Shown here piece by piece: positions 29,816 through 37,932 of a stretch of DNA of 64,000 bases. How positions within the stretch are numbered: position 1 is the stretch's first letter; each line of letters starts with the position of its first letter. Position numbers and translations under genes: made by a program. The stretch is from NCBI RefSeq assembly GCF_013201545.1, contig NZ_CP053746.1, positions 5,036,501 through 5,100,500 of the forward strand. The letters are read 5' to 3'. The notes beneath the pieces are model-generated. The model had not been told where the DNA came from. It did not search any database and saw only the letters and a program-made list of their open reading frames with translations. This stretch comes from Pseudomonas graminis (GTDB lineage: Bacteria; Pseudomonadota; Gammaproteobacteria; Pseudomonadales; Pseudomonadaceae).

Positions 29816-30784
29816 TCAGCGATTGCCGCGATCAATAAACGCCAGCGCGTGATACAGGGCGCGCACCTTGGGCATGTCGCAGCCGGCGGCGAGCGCAGCC
29901 GCGAGGGGCCGGGCGTAGATGGCATCGAGTTCCAGCGGGCGTTTTTCAGTCAAGTCGTGGTACATGCTCGGCCGGTAATCCGGCATATGGCCGGTGACCT
30001 TGAGCAGTTGCTCGGCATAGCCCTCCGGCAGCACGTGGCCGCATGCTTCGGCGCCCTGCACCACCTCCGCCATCAGGCCCTGGACCAGCGCGCGGCTGTC
30101 GGCATCGGCCATCAACGGCGTGGTACTGGCGTTGAGCAGCACGGAAAGCCCGTTGTAGGGTACGTTCCACACCAGTTTCTGCCAGCGCGCCTTGTCGAGA
30201 TTGTCCATCGCCACAGAGTCGATGCCGGCCTGATGAAACAGTGACGCCCCCTCCTCGACCCATTTCCCGCGTGTAGCCGTATCGGCCGGCCCACTGTGGT
30301 AGCCGATATTCACGGCGCCAAAGGCCTGGTGGGTGATCCGGCCTGGCCCTGTTCGATGCACGCAAACAAAACACAGGCCGCCCATTAGATGAAGGGAATC
30401 CGGTAGCTCGGCCCGCAGCTCTTCCTCGACACCCAACCCGTTTTGCAGCAGCAGAACCCTGGCGTCCGGCGCCGCAGCCTGAACGATGACAGACGCGACG
30501 CCGCCGTTGCCGGTGGTCTTGGCCCCGATCAGCAGCCAGTCGCAGCGCGGCATGTCGGCGGCGGAGGCGTAGGCCTGGACATTTTCCAGCACTAACGGGC
30601 CGTGCACCTGACTGTCCACGCGCAGGCCGTTGCGGGCGACGGCGTCGAACTCGCTGCGCAACAGAAAATGCACATCAAAGCCGGCCCGGGCCAGCATCAC
30701 GCCGTAGAAGCCGCCGATCGCGCCGGTGCCGATGATGCCGATCCGAGGTATGGTTGCGCTGTCGCTCGCTGCGCTTTCGCTCAT
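29816..30784 (-). CDS. 2-dehydropantoate 2-reductase family protein (PanE/ApbA-like)
   Basis: NADPH-dependent ketopantoate reductase fold, 322 residues. The Rossmann motif is GIIGTGAIGGFYGVMLARAG and the active-site Lys region is DNLDKARWQKLVWNVPYNG. The C-terminal helical domain ends DMPKVRALYHALAFID. It would make pantoate for coenzyme A, but pseudomonads carry several paralogues and this one may act on another 2-oxo acid. It starts 12 bases after the thioredoxin-like gene. Confidence 0.85.
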   Translation of the reverse strand: MSESAASDSATIPRIGIIGTGAIGGFYGVMLARAGFDVHFLLRSEFDAVARNGLRVDSQVHGPLVLENVQAYASAADMPRCDWLLIGAKTTGNGGVASVIVQAAAPDARVLLLQNGLGVEEELRAELPDSLHLMGGLCFVCVHRTGPGRITHQAFGAVNIGYHSGPADTATRGKWVEEGASLFHQAGIDSVAMDNLDKARWQKLVWNVPYNGLSVLLNASTTPLMADADSRALVQGLMAEVVQGAEACGHVLPEGYAEQLLKVTGHMPDYRPSMYHDLTEKRPLELDAIYARPLAAALAAGCDMPKVRALYHALAFIDRGNR

Positions 30785-30796
30785 GGAAACTCCGCT

Positions 30797-31132
30797 TCAG
30801 GGTAATTCGTCTGGCGGCGTCGCCAGCGCGTGTCCAAGACCCGTGACAATGGCGTCGGCGGACATCTGCGTGCGCAGGGGCCCAAAGAAGGCGCCGTCGC
30901 GCACCACAAACATCGCCGGCAGGTGAAACACGCCATAACGCTGCACCGCGCCGCCGTTTTCCTCGGCATCGATCCAGCACAACCGGTCGAGCGGCAGGGA
31001 TTGCTCGGGCAAATGCTGTCGGGCCCAGCGGCAACTGGAGCAGCCAAGGCTGGTGAAAATCAGCAGTGAGACGCCGGGGAGGTCAAGAAGTTGCTGATCG
31101 AGGTCGAAGTCCGTCAGTTGCAATTGATCCAC
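30797..31132 (-). CDS. Thioredoxin-family protein
   Basis: Small cytoplasmic thioredoxin-fold protein of 111 residues. The redox motif is CSSC in LLIFTSLGCSSCRWARQHLP, and a cis-Pro follows in YGVFHLPAMFVVRDG. The GTG at 31132 has a strong GAGGAG ribosome site and starts just before the domain; the frame is open to 31240 but the extension shows no homology. It is first of a likely operon with the PanE-like and 5'-nucleotidase genes and is divergent from DAHP synthase. The partner protein is unknown. Confidence 0.82.
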   Translation of the reverse strand: MDQLQLTDFDLDQQLLDLPGVSLLIFTSLGCSSCRWARQHLPEQSLPLDRLCWIDAEENGGAVQRYGVFHLPAMFVVRDGAFFGPLRTQMSADAIVTGLGHALATPPDELP

Positions 31133-31344
31133 GCGCTTCTCCTCTGAATGATGTTCGGGTGATGCCTGTCGCAACCCCAGACAGGTCAGACAATGCCGCA
31201 ACCGTTGGACGAAAGCCACGTTTACCCATTGTCGAACCACCGGCTAACGCGCTAAGGTTCGGCTCCCCCGTTGCGCTCAATCATGCTCGGCTCCGCCGCA
31301 CGGGGACGCTGGCGGCCAGCATCCGTGACCTGATGAGTAACACG

Positions 31345-32421
31345 ATGGCTGATTTACCGATTGACGACCTCAACGTTGCGTCCAACGAGACACTGATCAC
31401 CCCGGATCAGCTGAAACGCGAAATCCCGCTGACCGCCGCCGCCCAGGCCACTGTCAGCCAGGGCCGCGAAGTCATCCGCAACATCCTCGATGGCAAGGAT
31501 CACCGCCTGTTCATCGTGATCGGACCCTGCTCGATCCACGACCTCAAGGCCGCCCACGAATACGCCGATCGCCTGAAAGCGCTGGCGGCCGAGGTGTCCG
31601 ACACCTTGTATCTGGTCATGCGCGTCTATTTCGAGAAGCCACGCACCACTGTCGGCTGGAAAGGCCTGATCAACGATCCGTACCTGGACGACTCCTTCAA
31701 GATTCAGGATGGCCTGCACATCGGCCGTCAACTGCTGCGCGACCTGGCCGAAAAAGGCCTGCCGACCGCGACCGAAGCGCTCGACCCGATTTCACCTCAG
31801 TACCTGCAAGACCTGATCAGCTGGTCGGCCATCGGCGCGCGCACCACTGAGTCCCAGACTCACCGGGAGATGGCCTCCGGCCTGTCCTCGGCAGTCGGTT
31901 TCAAGAATGGCACGGACGGCGGCCTGACCGTCGCGATCAACGCCCTGCAATCGGTGTCCAGCCCTCATCGCTTTCTGGGTATCAATCAGGAAGGCGGCGT
32001 GTCCATCGTCACCACCAAAGGCAACGCCTACGGTCACGTGGTCTTGCGCGGCGGCAACGGCAAGCCCAACTATGACTCGGTCAGCGTTGCCCTGTGTGAA
32101 CAGGCGCTGAACAAGGCAAAGATCAAGCCGAACATTATGGTTGATTGCAGCCACGCCAACTCCAACAAGGACCCGGCGCTGCAGCCGCTGGTGATGGAGA
32201 ACGTTGCCAACCAGATTCTCGAAGGCAACCAGTCGATCATCGGTCTGATGGTCGAGAGTCACCTGAACTGGGGCTGCCAGGCCATTCCCAAAGACCTCGC
32301 CGACTTGCAGTACGGCGTGTCCATCACCGATGCCTGCATCGACTGGGAAAGCACTGAAAAAACCCTGCGTAGCATGCACGCCAAGCTCAAGGACGTACTG
32401 CCCAAGCGCACACGCAATTGA
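31345..32421 (+). CDS. 3-deoxy-7-phosphoheptulonate (DAHP) synthase, class I
   Basis: First step of the shikimate pathway: PEP plus erythrose 4-phosphate to DAHP. It has 358 residues from the ATG at 31345 (MADLPIDDLNVASNETLITP); an ATG at 31333 is possible. Catalytic segments are VIGPCSIHDLKAAHEYADRL, FEKPRTTVGWKGLINDP, NGTDGGLTVAINALQS and IMVDCSHANSNKDP. The aromatic amino acid that inhibits it cannot be read safely. A strong terminator follows at 32441. Confidence 0.95.
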   Translation: MADLPIDDLNVASNETLITPDQLKREIPLTAAAQATVSQGREVIRNILDGKDHRLFIVIGPCSIHDLKAAHEYADRLKALAAEVSDTLYLVMRVYFEKPRTTVGWKGLINDPYLDDSFKIQDGLHIGRQLLRDLAEKGLPTATEALDPISPQYLQDLISWSAIGARTTESQTHREMASGLSSAVGFKNGTDGGLTVAINALQSVSSPHRFLGINQEGGVSIVTTKGNAYGHVVLRGGNGKPNYDSVSVALCEQALNKAKIKPNIMVDCSHANSNKDPALQPLVMENVANQILEGNQSIIGLMVESHLNWGCQAIPKDLADLQYGVSITDACIDWESTEKTLRSMHAKLKDVLPKRTRN

Positions 32422-32440
32422 CCTGACCGCAGAAACGACA

Positions 32441-32466
32441 ACGCCGAGCCCATGCTCGGCGTTTTA
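32441..32466 (+). terminator. Rho-independent terminator after DAHP synthase
   Basis: Perfect 9-bp stem ACGCCGAGC/GCTCGGCGT with a four-base loop, then TTTTA. It lies between two convergent genes. Confidence 0.85.
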
Positions 32467-32486
32467 CTGTATGGACCGCGGTGGGT

Positions 32487-32771
32487 TCAGATCTTCGCCG
32501 CCTGCCGCTGGTTGCGCTCCATATAGCGCTCCACATAGGAGCACGAAGGAATCACGGTGTAGCCGATCCGGTCGGCATAATCCAGGGCCACTTTGGTCAA
32601 TGCTGCCGCTATGCCCTTTCCGCGTAACTCGTTGGGTACAAACGTACGGTAGATATCCAGGGTCTGTTTACCCAGGTCCATGTACGTCAGATAGGCACGG
32701 TAGCCGTCGATGCTGACTTCGAACTGGTGACCGGTCTCGTCATGGTGAATGGACAACGCCTCGCTCATCAC
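32487..32771 (-). CDS. Small GNAT-like N-acetyltransferase
   Basis: Short GCN5-related protein of 94 residues of the type with Pfam PF14542. Acetyl-CoA-binding motif RTFVPNELRGKGIAAALTKV lies near residue 42, then VIPSCSYVERYMERN. Such one-domain proteins lack the full GNAT fold and their substrates are not known. It starts MMSEALSIHHDETG and is convergent with DAHP synthase. Confidence 0.85.
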   Translation of the reverse strand: MMSEALSIHHDETGHQFEVSIDGYRAYLTYMDLGKQTLDIYRTFVPNELRGKGIAAALTKVALDYADRIGYTVIPSCSYVERYMERNQRQAAKI

Positions 32772-33129
32772 TACTCCTCGCGGGTCTTGGAATTGGACCC
32801 TTACCTTATCGACATTTTCCCGGCGAAGGAACCTTTACAGGCAGGAAGAGAACTATTGCTGCTGCAATAGAGCCGACTGCGCCACCCTGTGCCGTTTGGA
32901 CACTGCGAAGAGCATCGCTGTTCTCAAACAATTTGAGCACAGGCAAATAGTAGGCGCCCTGGGCGAGTGCGCTCAAGTGAATCAACTGTTAATTGCGCTG
33001 CCGCACATCTGCTGCGTAACCCATGGAACCTGTTGTCGCCGATGAATGTCCACTGAGACGCAACGCCCGGACACCCGTCACTTGAAGGTCATTTAAACGG
33101 CCCTCAAAGATGCGCCTGTCACGATAATC

Positions 33130-33211
33130 GGCTATACAAAAAAGGTCGCCCGTACCGCGGAGTCGCCTTGACCGGAGTCACCTGACAGACGCCTCTGCCG
33201 GGGGCTTTTTC
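33130..33211 (+). ncRNA. Candidate small RNA or attenuated leader upstream of oprI
   Basis: A TATACA at about 33133 could be a -10 element. The stretch that follows has a direct repeat with 15-base period and ends in a terminator-like hairpin GCCTC/GGGGC followed by TTTTT. The start is a guess. It matches no RNA I can name. Confidence 0.3.
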
Positions 33212-33290
33212 TGGACGAAGAAAAAGCGTGAGGAGTTGCACGGAACTCGTTCAAACCCAAGAATTTTCTGCAGATCTTGCGCGCGCTCCG

Positions 33291-33318
33291 TTTACTTACT
33301 ACAAACAATGAGTAAGAT
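33291..33318 (+). promoter_or_regulatory. Candidate sigma70 promoter of oprI
   Basis: TTTACT (33291-33296) and TAAGAT (33313-33318) with a 16-base spacer, each matching four of six consensus bases, about 68 bases before the oprI ATG. By-eye prediction. Confidence 0.4.
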
Positions 33319-33385
33319 GTACGCCGGTCATTTTCTCACTTTCGAGAGATGACTAATTTGATAGAAGTCCTTTAAGGGGAACACG

Positions 33386-33637
33386 ATGAACAACGTTCTG
33401 AAATTCTCTGCTCTGGCCCTGGCCGCAGTTCTGGCTACCGGTTGCAGCAGCGCATCCAAAGAAACAGAAGCTCGTCTGACCGCAACTGAAGACGCAGCCG
33501 CTCGTTCGCAAGCCCGTGCCGATGAAGCCTATCGCAAGGCTGACGAAGCGCTGGCTGCAGCTCAAAAAGCTCAGCAAACTGCTGACGAAGCCAACGAACG
33601 CGCTCTGCGTATGTTGGACAAGGCTAGCCGCAAGTAA
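33386..33637 (+). CDS. oprI: OprI, Braun-type outer-membrane lipoprotein
   Basis: Very abundant murein lipoprotein of 83 residues. The lipoprotein signal [20 protein letters not shown] ends in the lipobox ATGC; the mature part is an uninterrupted heptad-repeat helix rich in Ala ([20 protein letters not shown]) forming a trimeric coiled coil. The end is ASRK with a C-terminal Lys for peptidoglycan attachment. AAGGGG stands before the ATG. Two hairpins follow the stop. An L,D-transpeptidase gene lies convergent, the enzyme class that makes the Lys cross-link. Confidence 0.97.
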   Translation: MNNVLKFSALALAAVLATGCSSASKETEARLTATEDAAARSQARADEAYRKADEALAAAQKAQQTADEANERALRMLDKASRK

Positions 33638-33688
33638 TAATCCCTCGGGATTATTGATAAGCCGATCCGTTAACGGGTCGGCTTTTTT
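33636..33688 (+). terminator. Double hairpin terminator after oprI
   Basis: First hairpin AATAATCCC/GGGATTATT (33636-33655) overlaps the stop codon. The second, GCCGATCCG/CGGGTCGGC (33661-33682), is followed by six T. This is strong termination as expected for a highly expressed mRNA. Confidence 0.88.
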
Positions 33689-33726
33689 ATTGCCTGACCT
33701 TTTTTGCCAAGCGCCGCAGCGTCGTC

Positions 33727-34695
33727 TTATTGCAGTGTCATCGGCGCGCCGCCCACCACAGGCGCCGGCGTGGTCGGCACGGCGATCTCGACCGGCATGC
33801 CGTCTTCGGCAGCCACCACGTCTCGCACCTCATCCCAGTTGATGCGCAAGCTGTTGGCCAAGTCTTCACGTTTGAGCAGAGCGTTGATCACGGCGGTGTG
33901 CTTGTCGACCACCGAGGGCTTGCCGCTTTCGTCCAGCGGCGTATGCGCCTCGAGGTAGACCTTGCCGCCGCTGACGCCGAACTTGTAGGGCTCGCTCATG
34001 ATGCGCACGGTGGTGCCCACCGGGACCATGTCCGCCATTTCCAGCACGTTGTTGTTGTACATGCGGAAGCAGCCGTGGCTGGTGCGCATGCCGATGCCGA
34101 ACTTTTTGTTCGAGCCATGGATCAGGTAGCCCGGCAGGCCGAGGCCGAATTTGAACGGGCCCAGCGGGTTGTCCGGCCCGGCCGGCACCACGTTGGGCAG
34201 GATGTCGCCGTCGGCGGCGTGCTCGGCCTTGACTGAAGCCGGCGGCGTCCAGGTCGGGTTGGGCGTTTTGGCAGTCACCTTGGTGGTGGAAACCGGCGAA
34301 CCCCAGCCCTCGCGACCAATGCCCAGCGGAAAGGTGTACACCACGTTCCGGCCTTTCGGGTAGTAATACAAGCGGTACTCGGCGAGGTTGATGACGATGC
34401 CTTCGCGCGGACCCGGCGGCAGGATGAAACGCGTCGGCAACACTATTTGAGTGCCTGCGCCCGGCAGCCAGGCATCGACACCGGGGTTGGCGGCAATCAT
34501 TTCCAGATAGCCCAGGTCGTAGCGGGTGGCCAGGTCGGCGAAGGTGTCTTCGTACCTGGCAGTGACAGTCTGCACCTGGCCGATGATGTCCTCGCCCGGC
34601 GGCGGCAACGGAAACTCCAGGGCGGAGACGGGGCCGGCCGCGCACAGCGCAGCGAGCGACAGACAGCGGGCGAAAGCTGGAATGCGCGACAACAT
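33727..34695 (-). CDS. L,D-transpeptidase (YkuD/ErfK-YbiS type)
   Basis: Periplasmic enzyme of 322 residues. Signal peptide (RCLSLAALCAAGPVSALE) is followed by a LysM-like segment (ARYEDTFADLATRYDLGYLE) and the YkuD domain with catalytic HGSNKKFGIG and TSHGCFRMYN (the SHGCxR Cys nucleophile). The C-terminal tail is Pro/Thr/Val-rich. In E. coli this family attaches Braun lipoprotein to meso-diaminopimelate. Its place beside oprI makes the same job likely here, though 3-3 cross-linking is the alternative. Confidence 0.92.
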   Translation of the reverse strand: MLSRIPAFARCLSLAALCAAGPVSALEFPLPPPGEDIIGQVQTVTARYEDTFADLATRYDLGYLEMIAANPGVDAWLPGAGTQIVLPTRFILPPGPREGIVINLAEYRLYYYPKGRNVVYTFPLGIGREGWGSPVSTTKVTAKTPNPTWTPPASVKAEHAADGDILPNVVPAGPDNPLGPFKFGLGLPGYLIHGSNKKFGIGMRTSHGCFRMYNNNVLEMADMVPVGTTVRIMSEPYKFGVSGGKVYLEAHTPLDESGKPSVVDKHTAVINALLKREDLANSLRINWDEVRDVVAAEDGMPVEIAVPTTPAPVVGGAPMTLQ

Positions 34696-34778
34696 CCGGA
34701 GAATCCTTGGTAAACGGAAGGCTTGATTGTGCGCGATTGTACACGCACCCCTGCGCGTCCGGGAGTGTTCGCGCGGCC

Positions 34779-35075
34779 TTAAACACCGGCCTCCAGTTCA
34801 GGCCAGATCGGGTGCCAGCCGCGCCGTTGCGCGTCGATGATCGCCCGGCACAGCGGGCACAGCCGCTCATCCTGATAAACCGTCTGCTGGACTTCCGACC
34901 AGCGTGGTTGGGCGGGCAGCAAGGTGCCGCACAAGGTGCGATCAGCGGAGCCTGCCAGTTCGAGCTGACGAGCGACCAGATGCACAAGGATTTCCTGGCA
35001 CGCGAACAGGTCGAGCTGTTCGTCAGGCTCGATCAGTTGATAGGCATAAAGGGACCAGGCAGGACGGCGCGGCAT
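34779..35075 (-). CDS. Conserved hypothetical protein with CxxC
   Basis: Protein of 98 residues that I do not recognise. It starts MPRRPAWSLYAYQLIEPDEQ, has one Cys in DLFACQEILVHLVARQLEL, one in DRTLCGTLL and a CPLC pair in DERLCPLCRAIIDAQRRGWH, so it may bind zinc or be redox-active. A GGAG ribosome site stands before the ATG. It lies between the L,D-transpeptidase and the DCC protein on the same strand. Confidence 0.65.
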   Translation of the reverse strand: MPRRPAWSLYAYQLIEPDEQLDLFACQEILVHLVARQLELAGSADRTLCGTLLPAQPRWSEVQQTVYQDERLCPLCRAIIDAQRRGWHPIWPELEAGV

Positions 35076-35146
35076 CGGGGGCTCCAGAGCGGGGGCGCCA
35101 CATTAGCCGAAAGCCCCCGTCCGGAAAAGGCCTGCAGGCCTTTAAA

Positions 35147-35605
35147 TCAGCGGTTTTCGTCTGAGGGTCTGGAAATCGCGCAACGGTCGTCGCGGCATCG
35201 ACGACTGCCGTCCGGATGAGGCAACCATGCCAGATGGGGACGCCAGCGGCAGAACAAGCGGTAACCGAGGTTCAGCAAGGGCCTCAGTGGCCGCCATGAC
35301 AGCGGCGCAGCCCACGCGCCGAGGCCGGCTGCCCGCCAGCTCCAGAGCGTTGCATCCAGGCCCGTCACCCAGGTGCCATCGCCGAACCGGGCGTGCAACA
35401 CAGACTGCATCTGCTCGTAAGTGAATCCGAGCGCCGGGGCATCAAACCCCTCTTCGCTCATGTCGACGAGCTGAAGCCGCGCCTGTGTGGCGTCAGTCGT
35501 CGAGTGGGCCGACGCGTGGGAACGCAGGAGTTTGATCTCCCGCGCACACAGCGGACAGTCACCGTCGAAGTACAGCGTGAGTGGCCACTGCTCTTTCTTG
35601 TACAT
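35147..35605 (-). CDS. DCC-family thiol-disulfide oxidoreductase-like protein (DUF393)
   Basis: Protein of 152 residues with the family opening LTLYFDGDCPLCAREIKLLR (the DCC motif, a CxxC in thioredoxin-like context). It continues LVDMSEEGFDAPALGFTYEQ and GTWVTGLDATLWSWRAAG. The ATG at 35605 starts next to the domain; the frame extends farther to 35722 without homology. The redox partner is unknown. It follows the flavodoxin-like gene by 76 bases on the same strand. Confidence 0.85.
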   Translation of the reverse strand: MYKKEQWPLTLYFDGDCPLCAREIKLLRSHASAHSTTDATQARLQLVDMSEEGFDAPALGFTYEQMQSVLHARFGDGTWVTGLDATLWSWRAAGLGAWAAPLSWRPLRPLLNLGYRLFCRWRPHLAWLPHPDGSRRCRDDRCAISRPSDENR

Positions 35606-35681
35606 CTTTTTGGTCCTGTATAGGTTTGGTCCACCATAGGCGCAAACCCGGCCGCTGACAACGGATGCTCGCACCAGAGCG

Positions 35682-36278
35682 TCAAACCGTTTGAAGCTTT
35701 CCTGCGCGCAACTGCCCGGCAATCAATGCCACGCGTGCGCCGTATAGTTGCGCCGTCTGCAGATCCCCCGCCGACATTTCATCCGGCGTCGCATCGGCCG
35801 GCGTCTGGGCCATCGGCGCGATGTAGGATCCCATGCGGTTCAGGTCATCGCGCTTTGATGCCTTGACGTTCGCGGGTTTGATATCAAGGCCGACCCAGAT
35901 GCCAGCGTGCTGCCCGCAGAGCAGGACGAAATACTCGAGCGTATTGAGCTTGTCGCCGTTGACGCTGGCACTGTTGGTGAAGCCGCCGAAGACCTTGTTC
36001 TGCCACTGACCCTCGAACCAGGGCCTGGAAGACGCGTCGGCGAACTTCTTGAACTGCCAGCTGGGGCCGCCCATGTAAGTGGGCGAGCCCAGCACGATGG
36101 CGTCTGCGTCTTCAAGGCTCTGCCATGCGGCGTCCGGAATGTTTCCCTCGGCGTCGATGGCGATCAGTTCGGCACCCATACCCGCCCCTTCAGCAACCGC
36201 GCTGGCCATCCGCGCGGTATGACCATAGCCAGAGTGATAAATGATGACGGTTTTGACGGGTGTGGCGTGGAAGTCCAT
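35682..36278 (-). CDS. Flavodoxin family / WrbA-like NAD(P)H:quinone oxidoreductase
   Basis: FMN-binding flavodoxin-fold protein of 198 residues. Phosphate-binding loop is VKTVIIYHSGYGHTARMASA; the second FMN loop is IVLGSPTYMGGPSWQFKKFA; the third is KVFGGFTNSASVNGDKL. It lacks the full WrbA signature, so a general FMN-dependent NAD(P)H oxidoreductase is the safer call. It is divergent from a LysR regulator with a 114-base gap, an arrangement that suggests control by that regulator. Confidence 0.85.
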   Translation of the reverse strand: MDFHATPVKTVIIYHSGYGHTARMASAVAEGAGMGAELIAIDAEGNIPDAAWQSLEDADAIVLGSPTYMGGPSWQFKKFADASSRPWFEGQWQNKVFGGFTNSASVNGDKLNTLEYFVLLCGQHAGIWVGLDIKPANVKASKRDDLNRMGSYIAPMAQTPADATPDEMSAGDLQTAQLYGARVALIAGQLRAGKLQTV

Positions 36279-36392
36279 GGGGGGCGCCCTGTGTGAAATG
36301 TGCGGATGGATGACAGGGGAACCACTCTACTGATTGAGAAATGCGCTATAAATCACGGCAAACCGAACGCACTGTTACACCCTGAGAGAACA

Positions 36393-37310
36393 ATGCCCGA
36401 CCTCTTCGTCCTGTTTATTTTTGTGCGTGTCGCCGAATTAATGAGCTTCACCCGCGCGGCGGAAACCCTCGGCATCCAGAAAGGCCGCGTGTCCACGGCA
36501 ATTCGTCAGCTGGAACGAGAGGTGGGCGCCACCCTCCTGCATCGCACCACCCGAACCGTGCGACTGACCGAGGACGGCCGCGCGTTTTATGCCCGCACGC
36601 TGGACCTGCTCGCCGAAGTCCAGGACCTGCAGTCGATGTTCGCAAGCAACGGCGCGCCGCTCCGTGGGAAGTTGCGCGTGGACATGCCCACCGAGCTGGC
36701 GCAAACGGTCATCATCCCCGCCCTGCCGCAACTGCTCGCGGTCCACCCGCAGCTGGAAATCGAACTGTCCAGCACAGACCGCCGCGTCGATCTGGTTCAG
36801 GAGGGTTTCGATTGCGTAATCCGGCTGGGGGCTGTGTTGGACGAAACGCTGATCGCACGCCCGCTGGGCAAACTGCGCATGATCAACGCCGCGAGCCCTG
36901 ATTACCTGGCGCGTCACGGCACGCCGCACTCGTTGGCGGATTTGCGCATTCAGGGTCACCGAATGGTGCATTACGCGCCGACGCTCGGCGCTCGCCTGGC
37001 GGGTTGGGAATACCCGGAAGGAGACGGTTACGGGACGCTTGACCTGCCCGGCGCGATGCAGGTCAATAATGTGCAAACCTATCACGCGGCGGGGCTTGCC
37101 GGGATTGGCTTGATTCAGGGTGGCCACTCGGCCCTCGCGCCGCACATCGCCAATGGCGCGCTGGTGGAAGTCATGCCGCACCTGAGGCCGGAACCCTTGA
37201 ACGCATACCTCGTGGTGGCCCATCGGCGCAACTTGTCGCCGCGCGTCCGGGCGTTCATGACGTGGCTCGAAGGGGTTCTAGAGCCGTACCTTGATCACCC
37301 GATTCCGTGA
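36393..37310 (+). CDS. LysR-family transcriptional regulator
   Basis: Regulator of about 305 residues. The helix-turn-helix MSFTRAAETLGIQKGRVSTA starts at residue 16, followed by the linker LLHRTTRTVRLTEDGRAFYA. A periplasmic-binding-like effector domain follows (VDMPTELAQTVIIPALPQLL; FDCVIRLGAVLDETLIARPL). The ATG at 36393 has GAGAG upstream and gives the normal LysR start; the longer frame from 36300 is unlikely. Divergent from the flavodoxin-like gene, its probable target. Confidence 0.88.
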   Translation: MPDLFVLFIFVRVAELMSFTRAAETLGIQKGRVSTAIRQLEREVGATLLHRTTRTVRLTEDGRAFYARTLDLLAEVQDLQSMFASNGAPLRGKLRVDMPTELAQTVIIPALPQLLAVHPQLEIELSSTDRRVDLVQEGFDCVIRLGAVLDETLIARPLGKLRMINAASPDYLARHGTPHSLADLRIQGHRMVHYAPTLGARLAGWEYPEGDGYGTLDLPGAMQVNNVQTYHAAGLAGIGLIQGGHSALAPHIANGALVEVMPHLRPEPLNAYLVVAHRRNLSPRVRAFMTWLEGVLEPYLDHPIP

Positions 37311-37316
37311 GAGCGG

Positions 37317-37922
37317 CTAGAGCAATGGCTTGAGCACCGGCCAGACATTATCCAGCAGGTAAGGCTGAGCCTGGACGTTGGGGTGAATGCCATCCTGCTG
37401 CGTCATGTCAGGCCTGCCGCCCACACCCTCCAGCATGAACGGCACCAGCGCGGCATCGGTGGCTTCGGCGACTTTCGGGTACACCGCCGCAAAGGCCGTG
37501 GTGTAACGCTCACCATAGTTGGGCGGAATTTTCATGCCCAGCAACAGCACCTTGGCGCCGGCCGCTTTGGACTGCTCAACCATGTCAGTAAGGTTTTGTT
37601 GCAATTGCGCCGGCGGCTGCCCGCGCAGGCCGTCATTACCGCCCAGTTCGAGGATCACCAGATCCGGTTTGTGCTCGGCAAGCAGCGACGGCAGCCGCGC
37701 CTGGCCCCCGGCACTGGTGTCGCCGCTGACCGACGCATTGACCACTTTATCCTTGAAGCCTTCCTTCGCCAGGCGCTGTTCCAGCAGACTGACCCAACCG
37801 ACGCGGGTATCCAGGCCGAAAGCCGCGCTGATACTATCGCCAACGATCAATACCGTGCCTGCCATCGCGCCTTGTGACAACAGCAGCAAACCCAGGCCAG
37901 CACTTAAAAACCACGCACGCAT
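37317..37922 (-). CDS. tesA: TesA, periplasmic GDSL arylesterase/thioesterase I
   Basis: SGNH hydrolase of 201 residues. Signal peptide (FLSAGLGLLLLSQGAMA) is followed by block I GDSISAAFGLDTRVGW, block III GGNDGLRG and block V DGIHPNVQAQPYLL with catalytic Asp and His. The ATG at 37922 gives the known TesA length. It is divergent from the YbbA-type ATPase, with only 10 bases between start codons. This is the same gene set as E. coli tesA-ybbA-ybbP. Confidence 0.95.
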   Translation of the reverse strand: MRAWFLSAGLGLLLLSQGAMAGTVLIVGDSISAAFGLDTRVGWVSLLEQRLAKEGFKDKVVNASVSGDTSAGGQARLPSLLAEHKPDLVILELGGNDGLRGQPPAQLQQNLTDMVEQSKAAGAKVLLLGMKIPPNYGERYTTAFAAVYPKVAEATDAALVPFMLEGVGGRPDMTQQDGIHPNVQAQPYLLDNVWPVLKPLL

Positions 37923-37932
37923 CGGATTCTCC

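Larger units (their letters stand above)
32772..33385. other. 614-base intergenic region upstream of oprI
   Basis: No credible protein gene in either strand. The first 300 bases show nothing definable. From 33130 the sequence is structured. Two imperfect copies of a GGAGTCNCCT-type repeat lie at 33159 and 33174. A GC-rich hairpin with a T run lies at 33191-33210, and an adjoining AT-rich hairpin GCTTTTTCT/AGAAAAAGC at 33204-33227. The oprI promoter and leader follow. It may hold a small RNA. Confidence 0.6.

Noticed and set aside
32749..33045. 98-codon frame in the gap before oprI
   Set aside because: Cys-rich, no ribosome site, starts inside the acetyltransferase gene on the opposite strand; looks like chance.
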